DNA of 64,000 nt from Pogostemon cablin. Its lineage: Eukaryota > Streptophyta > Magnoliopsida > Lamiales > Lamiaceae. Below, piece by piece: positions 32,377-44,465 of the stretch. Every line of letters begins with the position of its first letter. Positions within the stretch are counted from its first letter, which is position 1. A program made the position numbers and the translations under genes. The notes under the pieces are model-generated. The model was not told the DNA's origin. It did not search any database and was given only the letters and a program-made list of their open reading frames with translations. The stretch covers positions 7,304,985 to 7,368,984 of the forward strand of contig CM042985.1 of assembly GCA_023678885.1 (NCBI GenBank), in the 5' to 3' direction.

Positions 32377-34074
32377 TGTAATACCCAAGTTTCTCACTAC
32401 TAGTGTGTTTATATAATTTAATTTATATTATGTGTATTTTATAATTATGTGGTAATTGTTTCTCAATTTTATTTATCTTTACATTTTATTTGAGACATCT
32501 GTGATAATAATGGTGACAATATGTGAATATAGGTGTGTATAAATATTTACGTGTATTAATTTGGATATATGAGTAAATTATTTTATGTGTATAAATACAA
32601 TTTTCTTAATTATTAAGTATCACACGTATTTTTATTATAATAATAATATAATATATAATAATATTATAAAAAAAAAAAAAATTTTAAAAGTCAAAAAGGG
32701 GGCTGATATGATGTGGCTTGCAGCCAAATTTGAAAAAAATGGCAATACAGCCGAAATTTTGATTATTAAAAAAAAAAAAAAAAAAAAAATTTCAAAAGTG
32801 GTGGCTGCAGTGATGTTACGTATTGGCAACTCATTTCCTTATAAATAGGTGTGGGGAGGTGGTTACCTCACACCCCAAAATTTTTATTCGAAAAAAAAAA
32901 AAAAAAAATTTTTTTGAGGGAAGAAGTGTGTTGGAGCGGGAAGGAAGGAATTAATTTCGGATCTTTACGGATCTATAGTGTTACTATTGTCGGAATTCAA
33001 GTAAGTAGAAGTCCAACTACAATGCATAAATATGTTGTGTGTAAATTATTTGTGATTAATATGTGATAATTATGTTGTGAATTATTTGTGATTAGTTTAA
33101 TTATGTTATGAATTATTTTGTTATAAATTATTTAGAATTAATTGATTATACAAGTTGTGGATTTATGTAATTTGAAATAATATTATTGTATTATATCTGT
33201 GTGATTGGGAACTGTTAAAAACATATCCGTATGAATTGAGAAGATGTTGGTTATAAGGATCTGTGTGATCCAAGATGGAGTTGTTATTATAAGAGATCCG
33301 TGTGATTCAAGGTGATGTGGATTTGTGTGAATTAAATTAAGTTGTTATTTTATTTATAATTAAATGTTGATATTGATGCCATAAATGATTTATGATGTAT
33401 ATTTAATTGCACTGGTTGCATACCATGCATATCATGAAAAGTATTTTCTCTAAAATTAATAAGATACTAATGGTGTGTGCGGCCACTATATATGCATCTT
33501 TGTCAGAGTTCAGAAAAAATCGTTCTCGTCACTATTGTCAGGGGTTCGGAAAAATCGTCCCCATTGAGCTCATTTGGGGTGCATATTATAAGTGTGTCGT
33601 GGGGATCCCGCAACGTGAACAATTTTCTAAATAAAAGATACAAATTAGTAGATTAGAAAATAAATGAATTTTCATGCATTGTCATGCATGATTTCTACTT
33701 ACTGAGATTTTTGTCTCACTAGTTTATGCATTGTAGGTGAGCCTGATAATATTTGAGTATGGGGGTGGTGTACTGTAAAAGCTGTGGAGCTCCTACAAGG
33801 TTTCGAGTGGATGTACATAGATGACGACCTGTTGGGCTAGACCGTGTGTTTATTTTGTTTCCGCTGATATTTTATTATGTAATATATAAAAAAAAAATAT
33901 TGTCAACTGTTGGTGTGGATTGAAGTGGTGTCAGAAACCAGTTATGTATGTTAAACTGGTATGGCCGTTTGGATAATATATATTATGTGAGAAAAAAAAA
34001 ATATATGCAAATTTTATAATGATAATGTTTATATAAATTAAAGAATTATAAGTTATGAAAAGTGGGTCGTGATA
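32377..34074 (+). repeat. 3' LTR of the young gypsy element
   Basis: 1698 bp. By eye it matches the 5' LTR except for A-run lengths. TATA box at about 32838-32849. Confidence 0.95.
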
Positions 34075-34128
34075 TTAAATCTTTGTGTTTTTCATTTTAA
34101 ATCATTTAAATTTTCCTCAATTGTTTGT

Positions 34129-34432
34129 ACCCAAATTATTAATGGTAAATTTATACTCCCTCGGTCCTGTCCAATGAGTCTTTTTTTTTTGCACGTAGAT
34201 TATGGAATATTATTATTTAATATGTATTTAGTGGATAATTGTATTAGTACCCAAATTATTAATGGTAAATTTATACTCCCTCGGTCCTGTCCAATGAGTC
34301 TTTTTTTTTCACGTAGATTATGGAATATTATTATTTAATATGTATTTAGTGGATAATTGTATTAGTGGGAAAATGAAAGAGAACCTTTGAGTGAGACACC
34401 CAAAATAAAAAAAGACCCTATTTGCATGGGAG
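34129..34432. mobile_element. Stowaway-like MITE with an internal 120-bp tandem duplication
   Basis: ACCCAAATTATTAATGG plus the MITE left end (CTCCCTCGGTCCTGTCC) occurs at 34129 and again at 34249. The first copy holds only the left ~90 bp of the MITE; the second continues to the right end (GCATGGGAG at about 34432). The duplication therefore happened after insertion and includes flanking DNA. Confidence 0.88.
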
Positions 34433-35100
34433 CTAATAATATTTTTATAGTTACATATCATACCCCAATTTTCAAATCCTAGATCCGCCCCTATTTTAAA
34501 ATAGTTTATATCCAAAATGCAAAAACTAAGTTGAATCTTGTGAATGCTATAGTGAATATTTTACCTTTTACGCAATTAAAATAACTATAAATACATATAT
34601 ATAAATGAAGATAAGAACAAATACAGGGATATATTTATGTATATAAATAAGACATAATATCACTTATTCCAACCATATGTTTTACTTTGTTTTCTACATT
34701 TTAAATGAATGACGCGCTTCATTATAACATTCTAGAGGATTTAATAATTATTTATTGAGTATAATTTTTTTATATTATAAAACATCCATATAATTTGAAT
34801 TAGAGAATCCAATATATGAATAATGGAGTATTAAATATACTAGGCATATTGTTTAGAAAAAAAAAATGTAACTCAATTATCAAGAAAGACAATTTACCAC
34901 CTTGACTTACCGCATGACTTGACACAATTTAACTTTGAAACGTGGGATCCTACGAAACCGTCTGTCTGAAAAACCACAGGCCGTAAATCTTCAGAATTTA
35001 ACAAAATAAAAGAAAAAAGGGAAAAATGAAATCCATAAAACCCCAATGCGAACACAGGAAAAAGATTTTGGGGCGAAACTACATCGTTGATGAACTGTAA
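34433..35100. other. AT-rich intergenic DNA and distal promoter of the VAL-type gene
   Basis: No ORF or transposon end except the worn repeat fragment at 34445-34500. CT-rich stretches from 35160 to 35220 suggest the leader of the next gene. Confidence 0.5.
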
Positions 35101-35486
35101 GTAGGCGGAGGAAGAGTCTTCAATAGTCGTGCATGCATTTTGTTAGACCTCTTCCCTTCTGCATGCACTCACGCTTTCTCTCTCTCATCCCCACTCTCTC
35201 TCTCCTAACTGATAGATACACGTCCATGAATCTATTATACACCCTCACCCATCGTCTTTTTGGTCTTATTTTATTCAATTTGATTTTACTCTGGCCTTAG
35301 CGGAATTCTCCACCGACCACCGCCGCTTTTTTTTTTTTGGGTTTCTTTTTTTTTTCGCTTTTTTTATTGTAGTCTCAGATTCAATTGAGGTTTCTAAGTT
35401 CATGGTATCAGCAATTGGGCACATGGGTTTTGTGTTTGTTTGAGGATGGTCGCATGCGGACGTTGAAATTGCTGGAATCGAAGAAG

Positions 35487-35675
35487 GTGAGTGAAGATGA
35501 AGTTTTTAATTTACAATAAAATGCGAAATTTGAGTTTGTGATATGAAACAGTGCTCGTTTTGGAGAATTGGAGATACGGGGGTTCCTCGATTTTCTTGAA
35601 TTTATTTGATTTGGGCGACAATTTGATGGTGTTTTAGGGTTTTGATTGTGATGATTTTGGTTTGGGGGTTTGCAG
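35487..35675 (+). other. probable 5' UTR intron of the VAL-type gene
   Basis: A good donor (AAGAAG/GTGAGTGAAG) and acceptor (GGTTTGCAG/GAGTGACTG) lie 35 bp upstream of the start codon. There is no coding sequence upstream, so this would be a leader intron. Confidence 0.6.
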
Positions 35676-35709
35676 GAGTGACTGAGTTTTAGAACTGAAT
35701 TTGCGAGAA

Positions 35710-38700
35710 ATGGGGTCGGAAACTTGCATGAATGAGGCGTGCCGTGCAACGACGCCGTCTTCGGAGTTGAAGAAAGGTTGGAGCTTGAAATCAGGTGGAT
35801 TTGCGAAGCTCTGTTACAAGTGCGGGTAATTTCTTGAATTCCAATTCTGACCCTTGTTCACTGATGCTGCCATTCCTCATTGGCTTCAATTCTTGGAGGG
35901 TAGTTTGGAGATGTGCAATCTGGATTCCTAAATTACCGCCGTAGAGTGTATACCGCTATGAATAGATTCTTTGTTTATATGCCATTTCATTTTTCCTATA
36001 TTTAGTATATACGTATGCTTTTCAAAAGTCTTTACCTGTTTTTATCCCTTTTCCCATTGGTTAGATTTTAGCTTCGTGGCATTATGGTATTTGCCTGTTC
36101 TTTTTTATGTTTGTTGAAAATGGAGTTGCCGTTCTGAATGGGATTGAGATGAAGTGATTCAAGTATGTAGTTAGTGTTGGACTAGTTAGGAAAAAATTAT
36201 ACACCGTCCGACGAAAATCTCATGAATTGTGGTGTGAGAGCAGTCAAAAGGTGTCATTTGATTGTATTATGCAACTTGACCAAGAGCTTATCACTTTGAC
36301 TATGCCTTTCCTGTTTAATTATATGAAAAGGTTTAAGCTTTTCATCTTTGAGTTGTGAATGTATAATTTATTTGAGTTATTTCCGATGTTAACTAGGAGA
36401 AATGGGTTTAACGGTGAATTTATGGACTGATTTTGGCAATGATGTATTTTTATTCTCCTCTTGGCTCATTTGTTGGATTCCCTTTTTTTTTTCTTTGCAA
36501 AGATCTGTTTGATTGCTCAATGACTTGCTAAGTTGGCATTATTTTTTGTACTTTATTTGATCATTGAATTTCGTCTGATATGTGGTGACTATATGTGGAT
36601 TTCAGATCAGCCTATGAAAACTCTATTTTCTGTGAAGCATTCCACGCTGAGGAATCTGGTTGGAGAGAGTGTAGGATATGCAGGAAGGTAATAATAGTTT
36701 TACACATATTTGAAACGTTACTCTTGGTATTGTTTAACCATTGAAATTCTATATGCAGATTGTTCATTGTGGATGCATTGCTTCAAGGTATCTATACGAA
36801 TACATGGAATTTGGTGGTGTTGCATGTATAAGTTGTGCTAAGCGTTTGGAAATTCATTCTGCAAAGACAATACAGGTTAGTGGATAACATCTAGAAAGAT
36901 GCTAGAACCTTACTTTTATCAGGAAACCATGTATTTGCGATTAATTTCTAGACTTTGTAAAGAAATGGATAATGATAATATGCTAGGAATAATTACAGTT
37001 GCTTTAAGCACTTCACTGTTTTTGAAGCTCAAGTCATGGCTGCGATTCATGAATTTCTTCAAATACTGCTGCTGTAAGATCATGCCTGTGGATTCTTCTT
37101 CTTCTTCTTCTTCTTTTTTATTTATTTATTTTAATTTTATTATTATTATAATTAGTTTTCACGCTCATAGATTTTTTAATAAAATGTCCATAAGGTTGCT
37201 GATATGCCTTGTTTGATATGTTCATCTTTTTTTCGTTTATTAGATATTCAATAATATCTAACCTTATTTTAAAACTTCTTTGTGCACGACTCATGTTCTT
37301 ACTAATCTTTGGCGTTTTCCATAGAACACCATGTGCATAAACACAGTGGATATCCTTAATTTAGTTGCTTAAGGTTCATTTCTACTTCGACGTACTCGCA
37401 TACTTATACTTCGACTGGTTTTCTTGCAGATTCCTGCTGATATTCCCAATGACAAAATTTTCATGAGAAGTTGTATCAGGGACAGTCAACCCATAGTTAT
37501 TGAGAATAGAATTAATGATGACAAGTTTAGCTCAGAGACGCTTATGCAGTTGACCAAGGCCATCGGGGTCAACAGCATTACGTCAGCATGTGAACCACTT
37601 AAAAGGGAAGAATCCATGTCTAAAGCTCTGGAAAGTACTAAACATGTACAAAATCTCTCGCTACATTGTTCATCACCACCTTTTGTCAGACCTAACAACA
37701 GCAGACCTAATCAAGGGGTTAAGGACATGTATGAATCTCTAGCTAAGCCATCCCTAAATTTCTCTTTGACCCCCTTAGGTGGTTCAAGCAGTGCACTTCC
37801 TATTAGTGGTGGGGCGGTTATAGAAGGAAATGAACAGAGCAAAAGTTCTTTACAGCATGGACAAAGGGGTCGTCATTTTTCTCCTAAGCCGCCGAAATCT
37901 AGCCCAAACACAGGACCAGATACAACTAAAGGAGCTGCTTCACAAACACGTGTTCCTAGGCCTCCTGCTGAGGGGCGGGGGCGCAATCAGCTACTTCCTC
38001 GTTACTGGCCGAGGATCACAGACCAAGAATTGCAGTTATTGTCTGGAGAGTATCCATGATAATTATGTCAATGCTTTTACCTTTATGTCATTTTTAATCT
38101 GTATATGGTCCCTTTATTTGGTTTTTGCCAACTTTTTCAGATGTCTTTTCATGAATATATTGTGTTTACTTTAATTATCATCTTCTAGATTAAAATCCAC
38201 CATTGTCCCATTGTTTGAGAAGGTACTGAGTGCCAGTGATGCCGGCCGAATTGGTCGTCTGGTCCTTCCAAAAGCATGTGCTGAAGTGAGTAACTTGTAT
38301 TTTCCAATAATGCTCTTGTCTTGGAATCATCTAGAAACTAAGATCTCTGTCTTTTCTTTCATATATATGTGAATCATAATATTTTACACAGGCATACTTC
38401 CCTACTATCAATCAATCAGAAGGTATACCAATAAGGATTCAGGACATAAAGGGAAAAAGGTGGACATTTCAATTTAGATTTTGGCCTAATAATAACAGCC
38501 GGATGTACGTATTGGAGGGTGTGACCCCTTGCATTCAAAATATGCAATTACAAGCTGGTGACACAGGTACATTATATGTTTGTGTACCATGCTAACATGG
38601 TAGAAGTATTTGAAATCGTACACTGCTTACAAAGTGATTTTTTATTTGTGTAGATTTTTCTTATTATCTTTATTTGACATTTGATAGGAACTCAAGTGGT

Positions 38701-41700
38701 CTTTGGAAACATTCTATGTACAGTTCTTGTTACCGCTTGTTTTGATACTACAGACTTTGATGGAGCTTCTGAGGCTTTTTTTGTTTTTGTTTTTGTGTTA
38801 GAATTTTAATACTGATGTTATATTCTTTATCTTGTTATTCTTCTTTGTTTCTTCTCGTTCTCTTTGACAGAATTTGCTTACAATCAGCACTAACTATTTC
38901 CTAAATTGTTGATTAAGTATTTGTTTTGTTGATTTCTTGCCTTTGTAATTCATTTTCTGCCTTTCTTATTTTTTGTTACTCTTTGATGGAGACAAATCCC
39001 CTTATTTTCATGCCTTCGTTGTCATTTGAATAGTGATATTTAGTCGGATAGATCCTGGGGGTCAACTCGTCATAGGCTGCCGGAAGGCAACAAACAATGT
39101 AGATGTGCAGGTCAGAAAGTTTTGACATTTTTCCTTCTCTCCCTTGGCTACCCCCCTCCCTCAACCCCATTTATGAGAAATTAAATTCTTAATGTCATAT
39201 ATGTTCGTTTGGTAACAATGTAGGATCCACAAACGCCAGCTGCTTTAATTAGTGATTCTCCAGGAGAAGTATCATTTTCTGGTGTTTCTGATACTCAGCA
39301 TTCCGTATGTTCTCCCATTTTAATTTCTTACCCTTATTCCTTAATATATTTTTACATTATTCTAAAAGAGAATACTCCAATGACCCATAAAATTGGAAGA
39401 ATGGAGGCAGAGTCTCTGATGATTCGCAACAGCAGCAAATGACCACGTCAGAGAAGAAGAAGGCCAGAAACATTAAAAGCAAGAGGCTTCTCATGCACAA
39501 TGATGAAGCTACAGAACTGAGGGTTACTTGGGAAGAAGCACAGGAATTGTTCCGTCCATCTCCGTTGGCCAAGCCAACTGTTGTCATGGTCGAGGACCAT
39601 GAATTTGAAGAATTTGAAGTAAGTAAATTTTCATGCCACCATTATTATATGAAGAAATGCTTTTTCTTGTTCATGCTCTATGGTTTAATGCTAATTTCAG
39701 GGAGTGGTTGCATTTAAATCTCGGATTTCCTTACTTTTGCTCTACTACTCTGTTTTGATAGTCTTCTCGTAATGTTTAGGAACCTCCAGTTTTTGGAAAG
39801 AAGACAATTTTCGTTTCTAGACCTTCGGGGTAAGTATACAATATTTATTTTAAACATTTGAAATTTTCATTATTGTACATCAAACAATTATTTTGTGCAA
39901 CATACTACTGATTTTGGCCATGTTGATAATCTTATCAGAGAGCAGGAGCAACTAGCTCAATGCAATAATTGCTCAAAATGGCGAAGGTTGCCTGTACATG
40001 CTCTTCTTTATGCAAATTGGACATGCTCTGATAGTGTCTGGGACTCGAACAGGTCAGTAACCAAAAAAAAAAAAAAAATTTAAAAAAAAAATCATGGGGT
40101 TAAAAATGCTGGAATACATAAATTATAAGGTCATATTTGTTTATATTATTCAAAGGTCATATTTGTTTATATTATTCAATATTGAGAGGATAAGATGTCC
40201 CAAGTTTCTCCTTCATGCCTCTTTAATATATTACTATCATTATTATAGAATATATGTTAGCAAAAATTGAAGATGTTTTCAATAGTTTGGTAATTCTGGT
40301 TCTCTGGTTAAGGAGATTCTGATTTCTGTCGTGAATCCCACTGTGCAGTGGAAATGAAATAACAGTATCTAACTATCTTGTTATAACTTGTGTTAATGGC
40401 ATAAGCAAAGTAAGAAGTGTATTTGATTCAAGAAATTTGATATTTATTAATATTGGAATAGATCATTGAATTTGACTACACGATCTGTGTACCTCGATTA
40501 CACATCAACATACATTGTAAGTTTTGGAGTTTTACCAACGCAAATTATCAGTAGCTATTTCTGCTCAGTAATTTATTTCTCATCCTTCATCAAATTTTCT
40601 CATACTTTATTTGGCTCATGCAATCTCCGGACGCTCATTTACCGTGTTGTAAATTGAATCGTCATATCTATCCTTTCAAATAGGTGTGGCTAAAATATTA
40701 AGCCCTTCTGTTAGCAGATCTTTCTATTCATATAGTGATTTTTTCTCAGGTGCTCATGTTCTGCTCCGGAGGACATGAATCCAAGGGATCTGGATTTTAA
40801 TGTTAACAAAGGTAATGAACATTTGCTTGGTCTAGTTGTCTGAATTCCCCCCCCTCCCCCAACCCTCTCTCTCATCTCACCCCATCTGAATGCAATCCCC
40901 CATTCTCCTATTGAGCAATGCTCTCTCCCTTTCTAGATTAGATTGTACATGCTTCCAATCACGTTATAATACTCGAATAGTGCCCCTTTATGCATTACTT
41001 TATGTCGCTGTATATTTTTTATGTCCTAAGTATGAATAATATCAGTGACATTTATCATATGAATTTATATCAAATTTTCTAGTGAATCACATTGTAACAC
41101 AAATTTTATCCAGCATTTTTTTGGGTTGTGTTCCACTGGTTTCAATTATTAGATGATTTGTCATTTTAGAGAACTATGGTGTATAGTGACCCGGAATTGC
41201 TGCATATTTTCTGGAACTTCCTTGTAAGAGTATATACTTCTAGTACTCTCATGAACATTGCTAACTCGTATTTAACGACAACTGCTGACTTCTTGTCATG
41301 GTAACTATGGGGTTAGTTTGTTAATCTCGATGCTTGCATTTACTTTACAGACTACAAATTTACATATTTTGCATTCGTTTCGTTTCAGATTATAAGAAGC
41401 AAAAGATTTCAGAAAGCAAGGTGTCCAGAGAGGGGGAGCCCTCAGGGTTAGATGCCCTAGCAAATGCTGCTGTTCTGGGAGACAACATGGGTGAGATTGG
41501 AGAGTTTACAGCCGGAGCCACCACGAGACACCCTCGTCACCGCCCTGGCTGCACCTGCATCGTCTGCATTCAACCGCCAAGTGGAAAGGGGAAGCACGAG
41601 CCTTCGTGCAAGTGCAATGTATGTATGACAGTAAGGCGGCGTTTCAAAACCCTAATGATGCGTAAGAAAAAACGGCAAGCGGAGCTCGCCCAGGGGAAGG

Positions 41701-42065
41701 GCAAGTCCCCTGCTAAACTTGATATCGAGAAGGAAGACATTGCTGGGCTTGCACTTCTTAATATGAACAGTGGGGAGAACGAAACCGAAACGAATCAAGA
41801 TGTTGAGCGGGCCGATCCGGAAGAGACGAACAAGGGAAAGTTGGATTTGAACAGCGATCCTCACCGTGAAGATGAGATTTCAGCAGAAGAAGCTGGGATG
41901 GGACTCACAACACTGATGAATACTGCAAGCTTTCCCTCGGATGTGCATTTGGGGCAGAATGGAGTCTCCAGTTTAGAACCAGACGTGCCCTCTCGAACAT
42001 CCGAACCTATCGAAGAAAAGGTTGCCGACGTATTGGGAGACGCGGAACAGGAAAAGCAGTCATGA
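35710..42065 (+). CDS. VAL: VAL/HSI2-type B3-domain transcriptional repressor
   Basis: Thirteen exons close in frame to 828 residues: 35710-35825, 36606-36687, 36759-36875, 37430-38049, 38189-38285, 38392-38566, 39034-39110, 39224-39304, 39400-39618, 39780-39829, 39939-40052, 40750-40811, 41389-42065. Domains in order are a Cys-rich PHD-like finger (about 5-95, CRICRKIVHCGC) and a B3 DNA-binding domain (about 316-424, [39 protein letters not shown]). Next are a CW zinc finger (about 550-600, [15 protein letters not shown]), a second Cys cluster (654-692, GCTCIVC, CKCNVC) and an EAR repression motif LDLN at 755-758. This is the full VAL1/VAL2 layout. VAL proteins bind RY elements (CATGCA), repress seed-maturation genes and FLC-type loci, and recruit Polycomb complexes; the CW finger reads methylated H3K4 in related proteins. 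I cannot say whether it is VAL1 or VAL2. The 3' end converges on an ATL gene 320 bp away. Confidence 0.95.
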
Positions 42066-42384
42066 AAACGGGTAATATCGTTATAGTTGTATTATTTTCT
42101 CGAGATCATAGATTTGTGTTGTTTGATTATGTAGATAAATCGCGTTTTGTGACATCAGAATCGTGTTTCGTTTGCTGTACTCTGTTTTATACATGATCAA
42201 AGTAGAAAGAGGGCTGTTGATTTTGTGGAGATTTGAGGAAGTTGGTAGTTTGGTGTTCTTTTTTACACTAATCATAAAATTTCAATGCAAACAAAGTGTT
42301 ATTTTCTCTTCTTAATTTAAATCCTGTACATTTCATTTTTCTTCAAACCAAAATTACGTTTCTAGACAAGAAAATGATTCTTAC

Positions 42385-42897
42385 CTATCTAATCTCAACT
42401 CTAACATGCTCTGTATGATCAGAGTTTTCCATCAATGGCTGTCTGCAAGTAGGACATGAGGAGTGAGAAACCAACCATCTCTCTATACACTTAACATGAA
42501 ACACATGATTGCACCTGGGAAATATCCCTACATCTTCCCCTTGCACCATATCTCCCAGGCATATAGGGCACTCACTTCCCCGAAAATCGACCCCCGGTTT
42601 GTAGGCCGCCACGGGAATCCGCCTGCACCACTCTTTCTTGAGGCTGCCGGAGGCGAACTGCACGGCCACAGCATCCGTCGTGCGGTGGCTGCAGCGGAGC
42701 ACACACCGGACGATGGAGTTTAATCCTAGAGCGCAGAGCAATGCACAGAGCAAAGCTGCCAAGATGATCACCATATTGCTGTCGAAACTGGCGCCCCCGA
42801 TGTCGTAAGGGCCGCCTGTCGTGTTACCGTTGGGAGGGGTGAGGGTGAGGTCCGACCCCAGAAGCAGACGATAGGGACGAGTCATGACAATTGGCAT
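42385..42897 (-). CDS. ATL: RING-H2 finger E3 ubiquitin ligase, ATL family
   Basis: A single-exon gene of 170 residues, as usual for ATLs. One membrane span lies near residues 41-62 (MVIILAALLCALLCALGLNS). A basic GLD-like linker follows (KKEWCRRIPVAAYKPGVDF). The RING-H2 finger spans about 109-151: C-x2-C (CPICL), then C-x-H-x2-H-x2-C (CNHVFHVKC), then C-x2-C (CPTC). ATLs are membrane-anchored E3 ligases that take ubiquitin from E2 enzymes, often in stress, defence or development. The short form with a conserved GG-rich N-terminus resembles the ATL72-ATL80 group, but I do not assign a number. It is convergent with the VAL-type gene. A GA-rich stretch at 43158-43182 lies in its promoter. Confidence 0.93.
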   Translation of the reverse strand: MPIVMTRPYRLLLGSDLTLTPPNGNTTGGPYDIGGASFDSNMVIILAALLCALLCALGLNSIVRCVLRCSHRTTDAVAVQFASGSLKKEWCRRIPVAAYKPGVDFRGSECPICLGDMVQGEDVGIFPRCNHVFHVKCIERWLVSHSSCPTCRQPLMENSDHTEHVRVEIR

Positions 42898-43438
42898 TGG
42901 TGTTGAAGTTGGAAAGATGAGTGAGAGATGGATGTGTTTGTTTGTTAAGGTAAGTAAGAATTCAGACAGGGTTTTTTAAAGCTGAATGATGGTGTGTTGG
43001 AAGGATTCCAACAGGATAGAAACATAGAAAAGGTATCCAAATTGGCATGAAGATAAGAAAGAAAACTGAATAAAGGGGGTCTCTTTTATGGGTTTTAGGG
43101 ACCAATAATCTTGATCAAGGACTGGTCCTGTGAGCATAGCATCATTCTAACTTTGAGAGGAGAGAGAGGGGTGGTGGGGGGAGATTTGTTCAGAGGTGAA
43201 GGAATGAAAAGCAGTTGGCGTAGTGGTGAAGAAGCCACTGTAGAGCATTGAACAGTGACTTGTATGGCTAACCAAAACTAAAAGGCAAATTGTTGATATT
43301 TGAAAACTGACAAATCAGATATTTTTAAGCTAGCAAGATTTTTTATATTCAACTGATTATAAAGACAAAAATCAAATTAATAATTGAGTGTCATTTTTGA
43401 AAAGATGTAAATATAGTACTATCATATATAATTAGGTT
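42898..43438. other. ATL 5' flank
   Basis: Probable ATL promoter and leader, with GAGAGGAGAGAGAGGGGTGG near 43157-43176. No other gene seen. Confidence 0.5.
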
Positions 43439-43749
43439 GAGTGTATATTGGGTGCACCCGGTGCAAGGGTGCACTCATATATGTATGTCTTTTTATTTTA
43501 TTTTGTATACATATTATTCTATTTTGTATATGTGTTTTGTAATAATTGTATACTTTTTTCACATTAAGTTTTCATTAAAAAAAACTAACATCCATATGTG
43601 TATAATTTTTTATTGAATATTATATACAAATTTTCATTAAAAAAATTAACAATTAAATTATATACATTTTTACTCTTAATTGTATATGTTTTTGTTTATA
43701 TTTGTATATGAGTGCACCCTACCTTTAGGTGCACCCGGGTGCACACTAT
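43439..43749. mobile_element. MITE of the GTGCACCC family, with both ends
   Basis: Left GTGTATATTGGGTGCACCCG and right TTAGGTGCACCCGGGTGCAC are imperfect inverted ends with the core GGTGCACCCGG. The interior is AT-rich with GTAATAATTGTATACTTTTT, as at 4852-5155. Confidence 0.7.
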
Positions 43750-43775
43750 AAATTGTCAATTAGCTTTGGCAATGA

Positions 43776-44214
43776 CTTGTGTACAACCTTCAATTGGTAC
43801 AACCTCCGGTACAACCTCATTCCTTCACTTCAATGTGTGTTTTCCTCTTTTTTTTTTTTTTAATTGTTGCTACTTTTTTTATTTATTTTAGGGATATAAT
43901 TGTAATTTTACCCTTGTGGTTTAGGGTATAATTATCCCCTAGGGTTTAGGATTTAGGGTATAATTGTAATTTTACCCTTGTGGTTTAGGGTATAATTATC
44001 CCCTAGGGTTTAGGGTATAATTGTAATTTTATCCTTGTGGTTTAAGATATAATTATCCCTTAGGGTTTAGGGTTTAAGGTATAATAGTCATTTAAATAAA
44101 AAAAATTAAAAATAAAATAAAAACAATATTAATGAAGGAGCAGGAATTAATTAAGAAGGGTGGGGACCAAGGTTGTACCAATTCAATTGGTACAACCGGT
44201 TGCACCCTAGTCCC
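43776..44214. mobile_element. MITE with internal TTTAGGG-containing repeats, copy 2
   Basis: Ends are inverted: GTACAACCTTCAATTGGTAC on the left, and CCAATTCAATTGGTACAACC followed by CTAGTCC on the right. The interior has four or more units of GGTTTAGGGTATAAT plus TAATTTTACCCTTGTGG. It is better kept than the copy at 6411-6870. Confidence 0.75.
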
Positions 44215-44295
44215 TCTCATTAGCTTTTTTTTAATAAAAGAAAACGGGTAAATTTAGATTGGATGTATAAAATTAGTACAAAATTGAGTTTTCTG

Positions 44296-44465
44296 TGTCA
44301 TTTTCGTGCATCATCTTCTGTGCCGTATATTAAGTGATTGACACGTAAGAGGTGAAATAAATCCAACCATTGCCCCTGAGATTTAAGGTTTAGGGTATAG
44401 TGTCTCTCTCCTACGTGTCGTCCATTTAACGGGTGTGACATAAAAGATGATGTACCAAAATAGCA
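44296..44465. mobile_element. MITE of the CATCATCT...GTGTCAC family
   Basis: Left CATTTTCGTGCATCATCTTC and right GACATAAAAGATGATGTACC are inverted. The interior contains CCTACGTGTCGTCCATTTAAC. Same family as 5260-6080. Confidence 0.6.

Larger units (their letters stand above)
27200..34074 (+). mobile_element. young Ty3/gypsy (Tekay-like chromovirus) element lacking gag
   Basis: The LTRs 27200-28898 and 32377-34074 appear identical by eye except for homopolymer lengths. Exact 5-bp target duplications TTAAA lie at 27195-27199 and 34075-34079. It has a tRNA-iMet-type primer site, a polypurine tract and one long pol ORF with RT, RNase H, integrase and a C-terminal chromodomain. Gag and the N-terminal half of protease, including its active-site Asp, are missing. 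The LTR ends in TA rather than CA in both copies. Confidence 0.95.

Noticed and set aside
35408..35749. 113-codon minus-strand ORF over the VAL leader
   Set aside because: It overlaps the leader intron and first exon of the VAL-type gene on the other strand, with low-complexity sequence.
38976..39170. Minus-strand ORF near VAL exon 7
   Set aside because: Antisense to the exon and its flanking introns; no domain.
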